Positions 47,321 through 60,500 of a stretch of 64,000 bases of DNA are shown here, in pieces (the stretch's first letter is position 1; each line of letters begins with the position of its first letter). Under the pieces are notes generated by a model. That model made no database searches. It was not told the origin of the DNA and was given only the letters and a program-made list of their open reading frames with translations. The translations under genes and the position numbers were made by a program. The stretch covers positions 145,817,503 through 145,881,502 of the forward strand of contig CM077645.1 in the NCBI GenBank assembly GCA_039707465.1, read 5' to 3'. Source of the DNA: Rhabdophis nuchalis (taxonomy: Eukaryota > Chordata > Lepidosauria > Squamata > Natricidae).

Positions 47321-49682
47321 AAAAAAGACTTATGTACTTCTACCGCTGTCTTCTAAGAAGACGTTTCCAGGCATAGCGGTGTCATAAGTGGAGAATTGGT
47401 TTATAGTTTAGCAACAGCTGAGAACCAGCAGAAAGTTCATTTTGAATGCAATGCATTATTCTCTCTTCAAACGTCCGCGTGTCTACAGCCCCCTTCAACC
47501 TTTTATTGCCGCTCACCTCTTCTAATTGGCTATAGAAATAAACTAGAGACAGAAAGCAGAATAGCTAAGGGAAGACCAAGATGAGCTTCAGCCAGCTTTG
47601 CAGAAGTAGGAATTTGATTTTGTTTCTTTTAAAACTCAAACTTGGAACTCAGTGATGTTTATGATTTCTCCGTTGGTCTTCCCAGTGCAATTCTCCATGA
47701 AATTATCCAGGATCAATACATTTCCTTTTAGCTAAACTAAGCACACTTATTCCCCAATGTATAAACTTAGGCACTTTGTTTTAGGGAACTGTCCTCGAGT
47801 ATAACAATGTATTTAATATTTCCTCATTGGATGTAACATATACCCCACCAATATATAAAATAGTTATTATACCAGGTTTAGCTGAACCATTCCATTGAAA
47901 GTAAATCGCATTGGAATCCACAAGGAAAGGCGCACGGGATCGCAATCTTCAAGGCAAGAATTTAAGAGATAGCAGCAAAGTCACGACCGAGGTCACAACC
48001 ATGCCATCAACATCATGCACGTCAACACGGTGGCCCCCGTTTAAACTTTTTGGACACCCCCCCCCCCTTCCCTGCAGACACCTATGGACGAATTCCTCGT
48101 TGCTAGGGCTCCTTCCTGCATCTCCTTTTCAGCCGCGTATTTCGGTTAACTTCTTCAGACCGCCCATTACAGCCCCTAGAATCGATCAACTGAGACTTTA
48201 ATTGGGATTTATTCTCAGATTAGGATTACATAGTACAAAGGGCTGTAATTTCGATCCATTTTGGGTCTGTCCCAGAGGATGCAGATCCAGCCCTACGTTC
48301 CCTGGAGAGAAAATGCCACCGAGGATGCTTCTCTTAAAATTGCCTTTCTCCAAACCCACCACGGTCGTGGGAAATTTAAAGAGGTTTTGCTCTTTAGCCT
48401 CTGCTACTTTGGGTGCCCCCCCCCCTTTTAAAAAAAAACCCCATCCAGATCCACATTCAGGCTTTCTTCAGCGCAGGCGCAACTTCGCTGTCCGTCGGAG
48501 ACTGAATCGCTGCAAAAGGAGTGGGTTTTCCTGGCAGGAGGTGGAAGCCGGAAAAGGCAGAATTCTGCCAATTAAAAAAAAAAAAAGGCCAGTTGAGAGC
48601 AATGGGGGGAAATGGGGCTTTCTTCGGGGCAGCCGCCGCACACACATCAAGCGCAGCTCTTGGCCCGCCCCAGCTGCCTCCCGCGGAGCCAAAGGTGAAA
48701 GGCTCCAGCAGGTAAAGGCTGCTCTGGGCCCCACAAGCGGCTCCTTTCTGCCCACCCAAGTTGAAACAAATGTGTTTGTTAAAGAGGGGGGGAGGTGGAT
48801 GGAGAAGGGGAAGAAATCCTCCATTCCCTAGGAAAGACGCTTGGCAGTCAAAGAAAGGAAGGAAGAAAACATTAGTTTGCCTGCATTTCTTGCTCGCTCT
48901 CTCGCCTCCCACGCACGGGTTGCAAAGTCCTCCCTTGGCCACTTCACTTTGCAGGCGCAAGAACCCAAGGAAAAAGATTCTCTCCCGTCGGCAGGAGAGC
49001 TGCTTTCTCTCCGCCAGGGTCTCTCGCTCGCTCTCTGGATCGAGACCAGTTAGAGACAGAAAGAGAGGGGGGTGAGGGAGAGGGAGGAAGGGAGGGAGCG
49101 GGAAGAAGCGCTCAGTTGCTTGGAGAGGGCTCCGGCTTCCTTGGAAGCCCAGGGTCCAAGCAAGCGGGCTTGAAAGGGCGTTGGGGCAGCTCCCGGGCCT
49201 TGTCCTGTCCTGAGCCAGTTTCCCCTGTTCCTGAGTAGCCACTAACACAATTTGCTAACAAACAGCTATTGGGTCTTGGAAAAGACAGAAAGAAAAGAGG
49301 GGAGGGAGGAGGAGGGAGGGAGGAGAAGGAGAGAGAGAGAGAAAGGAGGAAAGAAAGAAAATAAATCTTGGGCAGAGCGAAAGTGAATAGCCTGCTTTGA
49401 AAGAAGCGGGAGCATTTGGGACAAAGAAGTGGGATCAGCTTCCCGTACAGCATAAGAGTGACTAGGTCGGAAGTCTGAGGACCTGCGTCCAAAGGAGCCC
49501 CTGAAGCAAGTTTTCAGCGCCCTATAAGTGACCAAACTCGTGGCCACTCGGTATCCTGGAATTAGCTCGTGCTTTCAGGGAATTGCCCTGAAATGACTTT
49601 GCTGTTGCGCAGCTTATGCGGCAATTGTGGGTTTTAGGCTGCGGAACGTACCTCCCCCCCCCCCCCCCCAATTCTTCATCTG
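47321..49682. other. Intergenic, partly GC-rich, nothing recognised
   Basis: 47321-48230 is AT-leaning and unique. 48240-49560 is richer in GC, with purine runs at 49060-49110 and 49280-49365. Open frames of up to 263 codons on the minus strand (49248-48457) have no domain-like content. Confidence 0.5.
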
Positions 49683-49755
49683 GTTATTAAATCTTTTTTT
49701 TTTAATTCAATTTATATCCCGTCCTTCTCCAAAAGGACTCAGGGCGGATTCAGAC
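49683..49755 (-). mobile_element. CR1/L3-type LINE 3' end, short piece
   Basis: On the minus strand the GCCCTGAGTCCTTTTGGAGA-type block and A-rich tail match the ends of the LINEs at 10630 and 22626. Only about 70 nt remain. Confidence 0.6.
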
Positions 49756-49889
49756 TATTTGCTTAGCACAATCGCTTGTGTTCACACAACGTGGAAAGAC
49801 CATTCACAAGCAGCTGGGCATGTCAGTGAGTTGGCCTGAGAAGGGCTTCAATTCCCATGGTTAAGAAAGCGGCTCCAGGCCCTTCAGAC

Positions 49890-50500
49890 AGCCAGGGCGA
49901 CCTTCTCGGCTGGCCGAAGCTCTTTTGCCTGCTCTCCCCTCTCACTGGGGCAAAACGCATCCTTCACATCCTCACAACCTTCTACAGAGGAACCATAAAG
50001 GAGCAGCTGCATCACCACCTGGGTTGGGAATTGCACCAACAATTCCCAACCCAGGGATCAGATCGAAAGACCCTACAGCGAAAAGTGAGGGTGGCAGAGA
50101 TCACCGGGGTTGTTCTTCCCTCTGCCATGGACATATACACTGCATTCGTAAAGCCAGAAACATTATGGCTGATCACACCCCCCCCCTCATACATACTCTT
50201 TACTCTCCTGCCATCTGGGAAAAGGTACAGAAGTATTAGGCCCGCACAAACAGACTGTGTAACAGTTTCTTTCCACGCACAGACTGTGTAACAGTTTCTT
50301 TCCACAAGCCGTCAGACTCCTCAACTCTCTTAAGTTCTTAGATTTAGAGCTATATGTCGTTCTATGTTCTGCTCTTTTTCTTTTTACCTAGGTTGTCTGA
50401 TGTAGCACTTCGGTCCTGGAGAAACCTCGTTTCCTCTCATTGTGGACTGTACTGTATATTGTTGCAATGACAAAAACCTACTTGACTTGACTTGACTTCA
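49890..50500 (+). mobile_element. L2-like LINE, C-terminal part of ORF2 and 3' end
   Basis: Translated pieces in two frames spell the end of an L2-type reverse transcriptase ORF: LTTFYRGTIKE, RKTLQRKVRVAEI, LPSAMDIYT, RKARNIMADHT and LLPSGKRYRSIR, with frameshifts between them. The 3' UTR ends TTGCAATGACAAAAACCTAC followed by (TTGAC)n. A 29-nt tandem duplication (CAGACTGTGTAACAGTTTCT...) lies at 50251-50308. It is inactive. Confidence 0.8.
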
Positions 50501-52362
50501 CTTGAAATGCTGTCCGGAGGGGGGGGGAGGGAACGAGGGGAAAAACAACAACAACACAACGTTTCCCACCGTGAAAACCTTCTTTCGTCGCAACTCAAGT
50601 TGGCTGCTGTTCCCTTCTGAGCACTTCTCAGCCGCTTTCGGTTTTCGAACCTGGCGACTCCTTCTTCCGGGCTGCCTTTTGGGCACCTTCGGCGGGGAGA
50701 AAGGCCAATTGGCCTTCCCAGGAACCCCCGGGGGAGAAAGGAGGCTGTGCGGTTCTCGGTGCCCCACGACCTTCCTCCCGCCCCCCCCACCCGCCTTTCT
50801 CTCCTGCCGGGGACTCCGCGCCAACCTTTCCTCCCTTCCTCCCGGGATCCTCGCTGGACTCCTTGAGGGCGGTTTTGTCTCGGGCAAGGCGGTCGGCCGC
50901 CTTTTGGCGAGCTTCGGCTGCCTCTAAGCGGGCGCGCGGAGTCTTCCTCCCTGCACAGCACAACTACGGGACGCCAACGGGAATCGCCGGTTTCCGCTCG
51001 AAGCAGACCCCGTTGGTGGGCTTTCCTTTTTCCACGACACGGAAGCCTCGTTGTGGCTTCAGCAACTCTTCAGGTTTACAGTGTTTCTCAACCTTGGCGA
51101 CTTTGAAGTCCTGTGGACTTCAACTCCCAGAATTCCCCCAGCCAGCTATGCTGGCTGGGGGATTCTGGGAGTTGAAGTCCACAGGACTTCAAAGTCGCCA
51201 AGGTTGAGAAACGCTGCTTCGGAAGCTCTGGGCTTTTGGAGAGACTTAGGTTGACTTAGGTTTGGAGAGACTTAGGTTGAAGCGGCTGGTGAGGCTCAGG
51301 GAGCCCAAGATCACTTTGTCACCAGTCTGGCTAGCCTGGGGCTCCTAAATGCCCTTCTTGGGGCGTGGATCCCGCTCGCTCGCTCCCTCCCTCCTTTGGG
51401 CAGGGAGCATCTCCGAGTGTTGGACTCGCTCCGAGCAAAGCCTTGGCCACGTCTAGTGCTGCGGTCTTTGAAAGAACAGTAGTTTCTGCTTTTTCATCTG
51501 CTGGGGTCTTTCTCTTTTCCTTGCCTGCCCCCTTCCCACCCGCTCCCCCTGGCTGAGGTCCTGCGGCCCGCGCCACTTCTGAATCCGACTAGCGTGTCAA
51601 GGGCCCTGTCGGGGAGGTTGTCGCCGAAGCCCGTCTCCCAGCGCAGCCTCTCTCCCTCGGATAGTTTCCTCCCGCTCTTTCTCCCACCAGAGACCTTCGG
51701 TTCAGCTCTGCTTTCCTTAAACTGCGAGTAATTGACACGAAAACGCTGCCCCGTAGTCCCTGAGCCGCTCTTTGGTAGGCCGCAGATGGGATCCACTCTG
51801 GCCTGCGTCTGCTTCTGAGCGAAAGGCTGCCCTTTCTGACCTGATTTTAAGGGCAAGGAAGAAGTCTCCGTTCTCCAGCTCCCCCACACCCACCCAAACC
51901 TGGCCCAGAAGCGAATCAGGTCCCTCTTCGAGGAAAGAAAGGGCGCTTGGCCTAGCCTAGACTCATTCGGGGCCCCTCGCCCATTTGGAGGCTAAAGGAC
52001 CACTCAGATTAAGTGGTCCTTGGGGCCTGAGGGGGAAGCTTTCCACCAGGAACCAGGCAAGGCCTCCAAGCTAAAGAAGAACCGATGGGATCATGACCAA
52101 ATGCATTTTAGAGCATTCAAGCTCTCCGAAGTGGGGGGAGGGGGGCAGCCGTCTTTCTCTCGCTTGACTTAACACCAGAGTCAAACAGGAAGATGTCATC
52201 TTCTCAAACTTTTAAAACCCGGCTGCCCGCTGGATCCATCCAAACGTTTGTGCAATTTTGAACCTTTTCAGAGGGCTTTATAGAAGAATCACTGAGGCCT
52301 CGGAAACACCGAACTGCGCTCTCTCTCGCTCTCTTGAGTGTAGTTAATGTAAAAACAAAAGG
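50501..52362. other. GC/CpG-rich intergenic block
   Basis: 50560-51000 and 51330-51960 are CpG-rich without a recognisable gene. Open frames overlap on both strands. A hairpin MITE interrupts the block at 51079-51216. Confidence 0.55.
51079..51216. mobile_element. Hairpin MITE, ACTTCAACTCCCAGAATTC family
   Basis: An almost perfect 138-bp palindrome: TTTCTCAACCTTGGCGACTT at one end and AAGTCGCCAAGGTTGAGAAA at the other, with the centre near CAGCTATGCTGG. The arms differ at only a few positions, so the copy is young, yet no 8-bp duplication is apparent. Confidence 0.9.
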
Positions 52363-52515
52363 GAGAGAAGGAGGGGGAGAAAGAAGGAAGGAAGGAAGGA
52401 AGGAAGGAAGGAAGAGGGAGGGTGGGAGGAAAGAAAGAGAGAAAGAGTGAGGAAACAAAGAAAGAGACAGAGAAAGAAAGAGGATGGGAGGGCGGAAGGA
52501 AGAAGGGAAGAAAGA

Positions 52516-52584
<69 letters not shown>

Positions 52585-52585
52585 G
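52363..52585. repeat. Purine tract (GGAA)n/(GAAA)n
   Basis: About 220 nt almost entirely of purines on the plus strand, ending with some 20 GAAA units. Open frames of Lys/Glu/Arg across it are artefacts. Confidence 0.96.
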
Positions 52586-53869
52586 CAGACAGGCAGGCAC
52601 AGAAAAGTGTTTGGGAATAGCATCTGCGCTCAAAATTACGAAATTTATCCCTTCAAATAAAATCAAGAAATCTGTGATGTTTCTTCAACACCACTCCATA
52701 ATGTTAAAAAGAAATCAGCTAATTTACATAATTAAATCCTTCCGGGCTTAACGTTGAGGAGGGAAGAGCCTAAAACGTTGTAGCTTCTTTTTTCCTTCAC
52801 ATACACTAGATTTTATGAACTTAATACTGTTCTCCATCCCCATGTTAGACATCACGATGCCTGTGTGTGAATATCTCTCAGGTGTTCACTTATTGTGAAT
52901 TTTTAAAAAAATATCTTGACAATTTGCCAGTTTGAATGATGCCCAAGTTCAGTCAGATGTGATCTTCTTAGCAACGTTTTTATTTGGGAATAGGTTATAT
53001 TCAACCCGAGAACTCAAATTTGAAGAGAGAAAATGTTGCCCAGAATTATAGTAATATGATCTAAGAAGTAAGTGGAAAATACTTGACTTTTTACAGTGTA
53101 GGAAATGTGTGAATTCAGCCTTGGCGGCTGGGTGGTGCGTATTGAGGGTGGGCTAGAGACGCTATCAGTTTCTCATGTGACAATCCAAAAATAGTTTTCT
53201 TCCCCCGCAGAAAAGCTATTTATTTTCCATCAGTAACATATGTTTTAGAAAATATAATTAAATGGTAGTTCACACGAAATCCTCACCATTCTAGTCTATA
53301 AAATCTTTTCTGAGCAACACAATTTAACTAGGTTTTACCCATGTGATGACTAGTACTGTTTTTAATGTGCCAACCATTCCTTATCGAAAATTATTTTTAC
53401 TCAAGGGTGGCACTATTGACTTCCACTACACTTATTTTTCCAAGATTCGTTTACAAAAATAGCTTTCATTTACAAAATTACCTCCCCCCCCCCCTTTTCA
53501 AATAACAAAAAATGTGAGGTTTAACAAACTGCAAAATTAAGAGCATTCGGATTTAGGGCATATCAAATTAACTGCTTTACACATATTTCATTTAATCTGA
53601 ATGTACAGTTCAGTCTATTGTTTGTTTATATAGAAATAGCTTTTAGTACTGCTTGCTCCCAGGTAAGAATTGTAACCTAAAAAGACTGCAAACTAAACAG
53701 GATTCATGAGCCTTCTTCTGAAACAGAGCTCCTCCCCTAAAATGGTAGAAATCGATGAGAACCCCCCTCCAGAACAATGTCCCAACCCATTCTTTTAATC
53801 CATTCTCAACATATAGGTGTGGGGAGAGGGAGTTTCTTCCACTTTTGTCATAAAAGGATAAAAAATTAT
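52586..53869. other. AT-rich intergenic unique sequence
   Basis: No repeat ends and no coding signature. The repeat-free part around 53150-53460 could be regulatory, but nothing specific supports that. Confidence 0.5.
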
Positions 53870-53940
53870 TACTGTTATAATAATAATAATAATAATCTTT
53901 ATTGTCATTGTAAAAATTACAATGAAATTGGTTATTGTGG
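53870..53940 (-). mobile_element. L2-like LINE 3' tail with (ATT)n
   Basis: The minus strand reads TACAATGACAATAAAGATTA followed by (TTA)n. Same end as at 29530-29640. Confidence 0.55.
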
Positions 53941-54479
53941 TTATTATTACTTAAACTTGTAGGCTGCCTGACTCTCAACGATTCTGGAAAGTGGACCACC
54001 AGGTCGGAATATGTAGCATAATCTTAATCCTTTTTTCCTCTCTTTTTGGAATAACACAAAACCTGCAGCGGGGAGGGAGAAGTTGCAGTAGACGCCCTCC
54101 AAAGGCACTTCTCAGCTCTAGGGTTACAGGACATTGTGCTGTCGGACCGTCCAATGCAAACCATAGAAATGTTTTTAAGATCACTCCTGCCATAGATTTA
54201 CTGGCTCCCCATCCCCCATTGCTAACGGCAGTTCTAGGCAGAACTAAGCCATTTCAGGTGCGCACACTTTTCTACACCTTTGCCCCGTATTCATTCTCAA
54301 GTAAATGTCTTCAAACATTTATTTTTTTTAAAAAACTGGGAAATTTAAATATTTTCTGTCCTTTATCTAGAGGATGTATACATTCCGAAGCTGGTTTCAG
54401 CCAACATCTGTTTTACATTCCCATTTGCTATCTGGTCTACTGGGAGCTGCGGATTGCAAAAGAGGCTGACCTGGGGTTT
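53941..54479. other. Intergenic, nothing recognised
   Basis: Mixed composition, a 163-codon plus-strand open frame (53991-54482) without family resemblance. No gene supported. Confidence 0.5.
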
Positions 54480-55760
54480 TAGACCGGGTGGCAGCCGTGG
54501 AGAGTCCATTCCCAGAGAACGTACCTTTTCACTTCCTTCGCGCGCAGAAGAGCTCCCTTGACCATTGGAAATCCCCCAAAAGCCTGATTCCCCCAAAATC
54601 CAACCAAGCAGAAATATGCACGTGCAACATTATTTAAGCCTTGCCGTCCGCCGTCAGCGAATCAGCGATCAGTATAGCCTTTCTCATCTGGCTAATTACC
54701 TCCCGCCAATAAGTCGGTAACTCTAACCAGATCCGTCTCGGAGGTGGAAGCGGCCTGGGCACAGCAGCGCTCTCTAGTCGCGGAGGCCACAGCTCTCCCC
54801 ATCGGGGCCGGCCGGAGCCGGTATTCGCCTGGCGATTAGATAAGGGAGCTTGTCGGGGTCGTCGGCCCAGAGCCAAGGCGAGCGCTCGGCATCGGGCGAC
54901 CTGGCTTTTCCTTTGGGGCCACGCGGGGCCAGCTGATGGGAGAGAGAGGCCGGTCTGCTCTGCGCCAAGGAGCCCGCCTGCACAAAGGCCCTATTCAGCA
55001 GCAATCCCAAGCAAGCAAGAGGCGCCTAAGCCAGACTCGCTTGCTCGTCAAGCTCCCCGCTTTGGGGGAGCAGCCCGCCGCTCGCTTGGAGCAGGGCAGC
55101 CGGGATCGGTCTCCCCGCCACCAGCTGAAAGACACCCGAGCTTTCCGCTTTTCCCTTCTCCGGCCTTGCGGGAGGCGTCCCCTGGCCTCCAGGTTTGCTC
55201 AGATCCGTTGCCGGGGCTCCTTCCCGGAGGGCCCAAACATCCCGAGCACGGGGCGGATTTCTGAACTCTCTTCCCGCTGCTGCTGAGCCCTGGCAGGTGG
55301 GGGCGCGTGAAGCGAGGAGGGGTGAGGGACAAGGCCCTGGGGCAGATCCACCTGTGGTTGACCTCCTCCTCCTCCCCCCTCCTCGCACGTGTGTCATCCA
55401 AACAAAAAAAGAGGGGGGCGGGGAGCAGCCGAGGAGTAAATACTGAGTAATAAACAGCAATCAAGAGGCGAAACTAAAAGAAGCGGCCTAGTTGCTGAGC
55501 GACCTTGTCAGGGTCTTTCCCCCTATTACTCCACCACCACCACCCGCGCCAGCTTTTATTGAAAGCAGCCTGGCTGGGTGGGCTGCCCTCTGCAAGCGCA
55601 CCGAAGTGGAAGGCTTGCTTGCCCGATCTTGTCAATGCCGGCGAAGCTGGAGAGTTAAACTCTGCCGGAGAGTTAAAACTCTGCCGCTCTCCTGACAGCA
55701 GCCGCCATCTCCAGACACTTCCCAGCTCCTTGACTGCCAGCTAAGAGAGAGGGTGGCCTT
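54480..55760. other. GC/CpG-rich intergenic block
   Basis: CpG-rich, especially 54730-55320. The repeat-free part at 54640-54740 (around CCCGCCAATAAGTCGG) might be regulatory. No recognisable gene. Confidence 0.55.
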
Positions 55761-56672
55761 TGCTGGGGCCTTTGCAGGGCAAGCGCATCTGGGAGTCAGT
55801 CCGGGCCATGCCGGTCCTTGTGTGAAGGAAGTTGCCTTTGCTCCAAACCTCTGGGGGCATCTTTTTCTCTCGTGGTGGATCCCATTATACCCAGTGAAGC
55901 TTCTCTCTGTAATCTGGCCTGTGTGATTTACTTGCCACCCTCCAGGCCTTCCTTCCTTCTCGGAGATCAAACATTTCAGGGACAGTTGAAACAGCTGGAC
56001 TCCAGAACAGGGCCCCGAACTGCACTGCTTTCCCATGAGAAGCAAGTCGCACTGATCTGGGGGACGGCCCCTTCCAGAAAGCCTTGGCGCAAAGAGAGAG
56101 ATTTGCATCAGCCAAGCGGCCTGTGCGCCAGTTCTGTGCCTACACCGAAGCCATTTTCTTAACCAGACTTGTTGGCCAATTACCATTCCCTACTCAATGC
56201 ATTTGCTGTAGGTACTGTGTGGGAAAGTTGGGTTAAAACAGAACTCCTATTCCTCTCCCTCGCCCAGCCCCCTCCCCCGCCTGTCCCCAAATCTACTGTT
56301 TTGTCAAGGAATCTAATCCTCAGAAGAATTGGCTGTGACTGCTGGAAAGACAGGAAGTTACTTGCACCATTGGAAATTCACTAAATCAGCAAAGGAGCGC
56401 TCACAGAAAGCCCCCCCCCCTCTGCCTCTCAGGTTTTTCTCATGAAGAAAATTGAAAGGGGGGGGGGAGCACATTGGTTCAAAAGAATGAATGATCCAAG
56501 AGACAGTGCTCCTTTCTGTTATCTTAGTATCAACTGGGTAAGGTCAACAATGCTTTCCATATTCCAATGGAGTTTCCGTGGTACCTACCCAGAAGTCCAA
56601 AAAGTTGAATTGTGAATGGATTTGAGGAGGTGGCACTGCCTATGAGGTTGCCATAACACTTGTCTCCTACTC
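55761..56672. other. Intergenic, nothing recognised
   Basis: Unique sequence of medium GC content, no supported feature. Confidence 0.55.
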
Positions 56673-56775
56673 CAGGGGTCCCCAACCTTTGCAACTTTAA
56701 GTCTGAAGGACTTCAGCTCCCAGACTGGGAGCTGAAGTCTTTCAGACTTAAAGTTGCAAAGGTTGGGGACCCCTG
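56673..56775. mobile_element. Hairpin MITE (hAT-type) with perfect target duplication
   Basis: A 103-bp palindrome with ends CAGGGGTCCCCAACCTTTGC and GCAAAGGTTGGGGACCCCTG, flanked by a perfect 8-bp duplication TCCTACTC (56665-56672 and 56776-56783). A shorter sister of the element at 30797-30931. Confidence 0.95.
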
Positions 56776-56783
56776 TCCTACTC

Positions 56784-58919
56784 CATTCTCTTCCCCCACC
56801 CTTGAACAAAACTGAAACGAAATGGAAAAGCCATGGCCATTCCCCCCACCCCTTCAGTCCAATTTCCTTCTCTTCTCCTTGGTTTCTTATATGCACAACA
56901 AACAAAAGGGATTCAAACTGGCTAAAACTGAAGTATATAAAAAGCTCATTATGGAGATGAACACAAGTTTAATTCGCTCACTTCCACTTAACACAAAGGC
57001 TCTTTCCAAACCTTTCCTTCGCTCATTATACGTTTATGACCCAGCATAGGTTACGATATTCTATATTCATTAATTGTATAAAATGAGCAAAGCTGATGTT
57101 CAATTTAAAATAATTTTAGAAGCCTAAAGGTTCCTGCCTCCAACACCCAGTAATCCAACCAACAATTATACTACTGCCACCAGCTCTCTCTAAATCAGGG
57201 TAGGTAATCATATTATTAGAGACCAGCTGAAACCAAAGCTATTCGCACCTAAGAAATCTGTTTCACTCAGTTCAACTAGATGCAGGATCCAGTCTTAAAA
57301 ATAGACACCAATCAATATAAAGAACCTATTAAAACCAAACTATTTTTCCATTTAAAATTTTAAGTAGGTCTATTTTGTTCACATTATTCCAATATCTTCA
57401 GACGAAGTGATATGGAGATCTGATTACAGATTAAAATGTTAGTCCATGTTCTTGTTATTTAAGAAACTAAAAAGTAACCCATGTCATTTCAAAAGTAAAT
57501 AAGAATTTATCCAAAATCAAGGATAAATTCTATAAATTCTAAATTTAAATTTCCATGTGATTCCTTTCTGGAGATTAAATCCCACATTACTTAATATAGT
57601 TCCCTTCAAAATACATACAAAATACATACAAAATACACATAGCCTCAGTGTGTTGTCCTTCTGATAATTCAAAACATTTTTTTAAAGAAACATTAAAAAA
57701 TACTACAATACTGCAATTGTTTGTGATTATTTCCTTAGTGGAAGTAAAAATAAAAATCCAAACAACTAAACTCAATTAATACAGTACTATTCTGTGTTTC
57801 TTTCTTATCTCTTTGGAGGCCCAGCTGAGGTGAGAAGGCACCAATTCTTAATTACATTAGTTTGAATTTATTTACTATTTGTGGCCCTTAACAATCTAGG
57901 GACAATTACTGCCAAGTGTTGTCTTAGATTAGATCAGTGATAGGAGGTTGCTTTCTCTTGAAAATTTACGCCAGGGGCTTACCAACAGAGCTTCTCTTCA
58001 CTGCTTCTCTGAAGGTAGACCAGTCCCTCTCTGCTAAAAGATTGCATTGGTTGATTGGTTAGTTATTGTGGGAAAGGACTTCCTTGTATCCCTCAAACTC
58101 CTCTATTCAGGGATTGACCTGAAGGTGAGCTTCTTCATTTGACAAGACTTAACCTTATGCTCCTGCAGCCGTCCCCCAAGGCAATTTATTCTATTTAAGA
58201 AAGAAAAAAAAGGCAGAGAAATTATGAAAGAAGGTGGGTGGGAGTCCAAATCATTGGTAGGCAAAGGAAGCAGGGGCCACAAGGGTAAGCTAGTTGCCCT
58301 TAAAAATTTATCCCACTCACAATCAGCCACCATAAGAATCAGGTAAATGCTCTTATGGAATCTTAGGGCTTAATCTGGCGTTAGTTTTGGTGGACTAGAA
58401 AAGTAGTCCAGACCACAACAATATTGGCAATCCTTACGAGGCTTCTGACTAGGTTTTAAAAATCAAAACAAACAAAAATAACACACACACACACACAATA
58501 CTAGTAGCCTTGTCTAAAAGGGGGGGGGGGAAAGGTAGGAGGGAATAAATGTTTAGGATCCAATCTGGGTGGATCATCAGTGACCGACCCAGGTTGCATC
58601 CTGTAACATTATCCTGGGACAGGTACATTTGCCTTCATTCGTGAAATAAATATTTAGTTAAGAGTGTTTCGTATAAATGAATAATCAGTAAAGAGTCCTA
58701 AGGCACAAATACTAATCGAAAGTCAAACAGGCTGTAAAATGCTTTACATATTAGGATGAGAAAGAAAGGGATAGAAACATATATTAAAAATGATGAACAT
58801 TCTGAAAGGTTCAGTGGGATATTAGACATGCTTGTTCAGAAGAAAAAGTCTTGCACAAGTTAGTGGGATTTACTTCTGTGTAAAAGTACTCTGACATGAA
58901 ACCAGAAAATGTTGCTAAA
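56784..58919. other. AT-rich intergenic sequence downstream of FOXC1
   Basis: Unique AT-rich sequence with a short (CA)n at 58480-58497 and a G run near 58519. No coding or repeat boundaries seen. If FOXC1 uses a distal poly(A) site, part of this lies close to its end. Confidence 0.5.
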
Positions 58920-59110
58920 AATAGCAGGTTTACATACACCCATTATTTATTTCTGGACCTTTTTATGACTTCTGTAATGCCGCCTTCCTTTATGCGTCAT
59001 ATAGCAATGCCTGCAAGTTCAATTAGCCAAATGTCTCCTGACCTTTAGTTCTAATGCTAGTCAATTGTGATGGCTTGGCTGCTCAGATGTTTCTGAATTT
59101 TTCTCCTAGA
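58920..59110. promoter_or_regulatory. Candidate conserved element near the FOXC1 3' end
   Basis: Repeat-free, balanced stretch with well-kept motif-like words such as TTTATGACTTCTGTAATG and GCCTGCAAGTTCAATTAGCC in otherwise AT-rich surroundings. It could be a distal part of the FOXC1 3' UTR or an enhancer. Inference only. Confidence 0.35.
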
Positions 59111-59499
59111 TTCCAAAAGTATAATAAACATAAATCTCAAAACTGTAACCATAATACTTCTATCAAGCAAGGGTTTGATTCAGAGCATTTGTTTTATGCC
59201 AATTGCTACTTCATCCAAAAGTCCATCTGACAGTGCATTCCACTGAAATCAGGGTAAAATAGATTGAATCAATGGCGTTTACTTACTGATAAAATAGTTC
59301 AGAAGTGATGCTATAAACTAAATTTGCCAGCACTCAAACGTTTTGCAGATAATTTACTCAGTAGGGTTTTTTAAAATACAAAACTATTGTTTTGATTCAT
59401 CACTAAAAATAATAATTCTATTATTCGTGTTTCTGAGTGATAGATTTTTAAATTTTAAATTTAAAAAGTGGGATGAATATATATCCAGACGTAAATGCT

Positions 59500-60500
59500 C
59501 TTGGTCCAATTGAATGGTAATTTATTAATAAACAAAGTCAATAACTTCAAGGTATCTTCAACAACAACAACAAAAGGAAAAGTGATAAAATGATAAAATA
59601 AGATTAATACAATCCCCTTTTTCTTATATAATGGAAGAAGAAGAAAAATGAGCGTTTCAGGTCATTTTAAAGTCAGGGTTTTTTTTTCTGATAAAGGAGA
59701 GAGAGGCAAACATTTTTTTTTGGCGTTTGGTCCGAACGATCCAACAAACAGATTTAAAAATAAATTACTATGTTCCATTTACACTTTAAAACAAGTCTTT
59801 GCGTATAAAACAGCCCTTTATGGGAAGAGGGGAGGGGGAGAGCGAGAGAAAAGGAGAAGAAAAAGAAGAAACAACGCGTGTACTGCGCAATCCAGGTTGC
59901 GTAGGAGTCAACGGGCAAAAACGTCTTACAGCTTTTTTGGAAAAGGCCCTGCGCCTTGTTCAAAGAGGGGCGTGGGGCCCTCCACTGGAATCTAACGGCA
60001 AAACTCCCACCCGTAGTGGCAGCCCACGGGATTTGGGGGGGGTCTCGTTTCGCGGCCTAGCCTTGCGCGCTCAGTTGCCGGGATGCGCCCCCTCGGGTCG
60101 CCATCCAACCAGTCAAGCGCAAGGCAGGCAAGCCATCCAAGCAGCCTGGCGCAGATGGGAACGGAGGGCCGCTTCTTGGGCTGGACGGGAGAGGGGGGCA
60201 GTTTGCAAAGGCAAAAGGCAGAGAGAGGGGAGGAGGTGGGGGGGGGAGGAAAGCATACAAACTTACGTGTTATTTGGTGTAACACTGTCCTTAACACAAA
60301 CCATGGCTTAATAATTATCTACGGGGCAAATGTCGTCTTTGCACGGAATAGTTTTTTTTTTTTTGGTATATTTCTTTGGTTTCCCCCCCTCTTTGGTACG
60401 GTGGGGGAAGGAAGGCCGGGAAGGGCCCGAATGGGAGTCCTTTATATAATAAGCCTCTCCGCTCGCCTCGGCTCCTCTCCCTTCCCCCCGCTGCCGGCGG
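59500..60500 (-). other. FOXC1: FOXC1 3' UTR (proposed)
   Basis: From the stop codon at 60503-60501 to shortly after the first minus-strand AATAAA at 59526-59521, about 1.0 kb. Contains T-rich and purine-rich patches and AU-rich motifs, usual for an unstable developmental mRNA. A longer form ending past the AATAAA at 58951-58946 is possible. The end is predicted only from the signal. Confidence 0.5.
59521..59526 (-). promoter_or_regulatory. Probable FOXC1 poly(A) signal AATAAA
   Basis: TTTATT on the plus strand is AATAAA on the gene strand, 975 nt after the stop codon, the first canonical hexamer. Another lies at 58946-58951. Confidence 0.5.
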
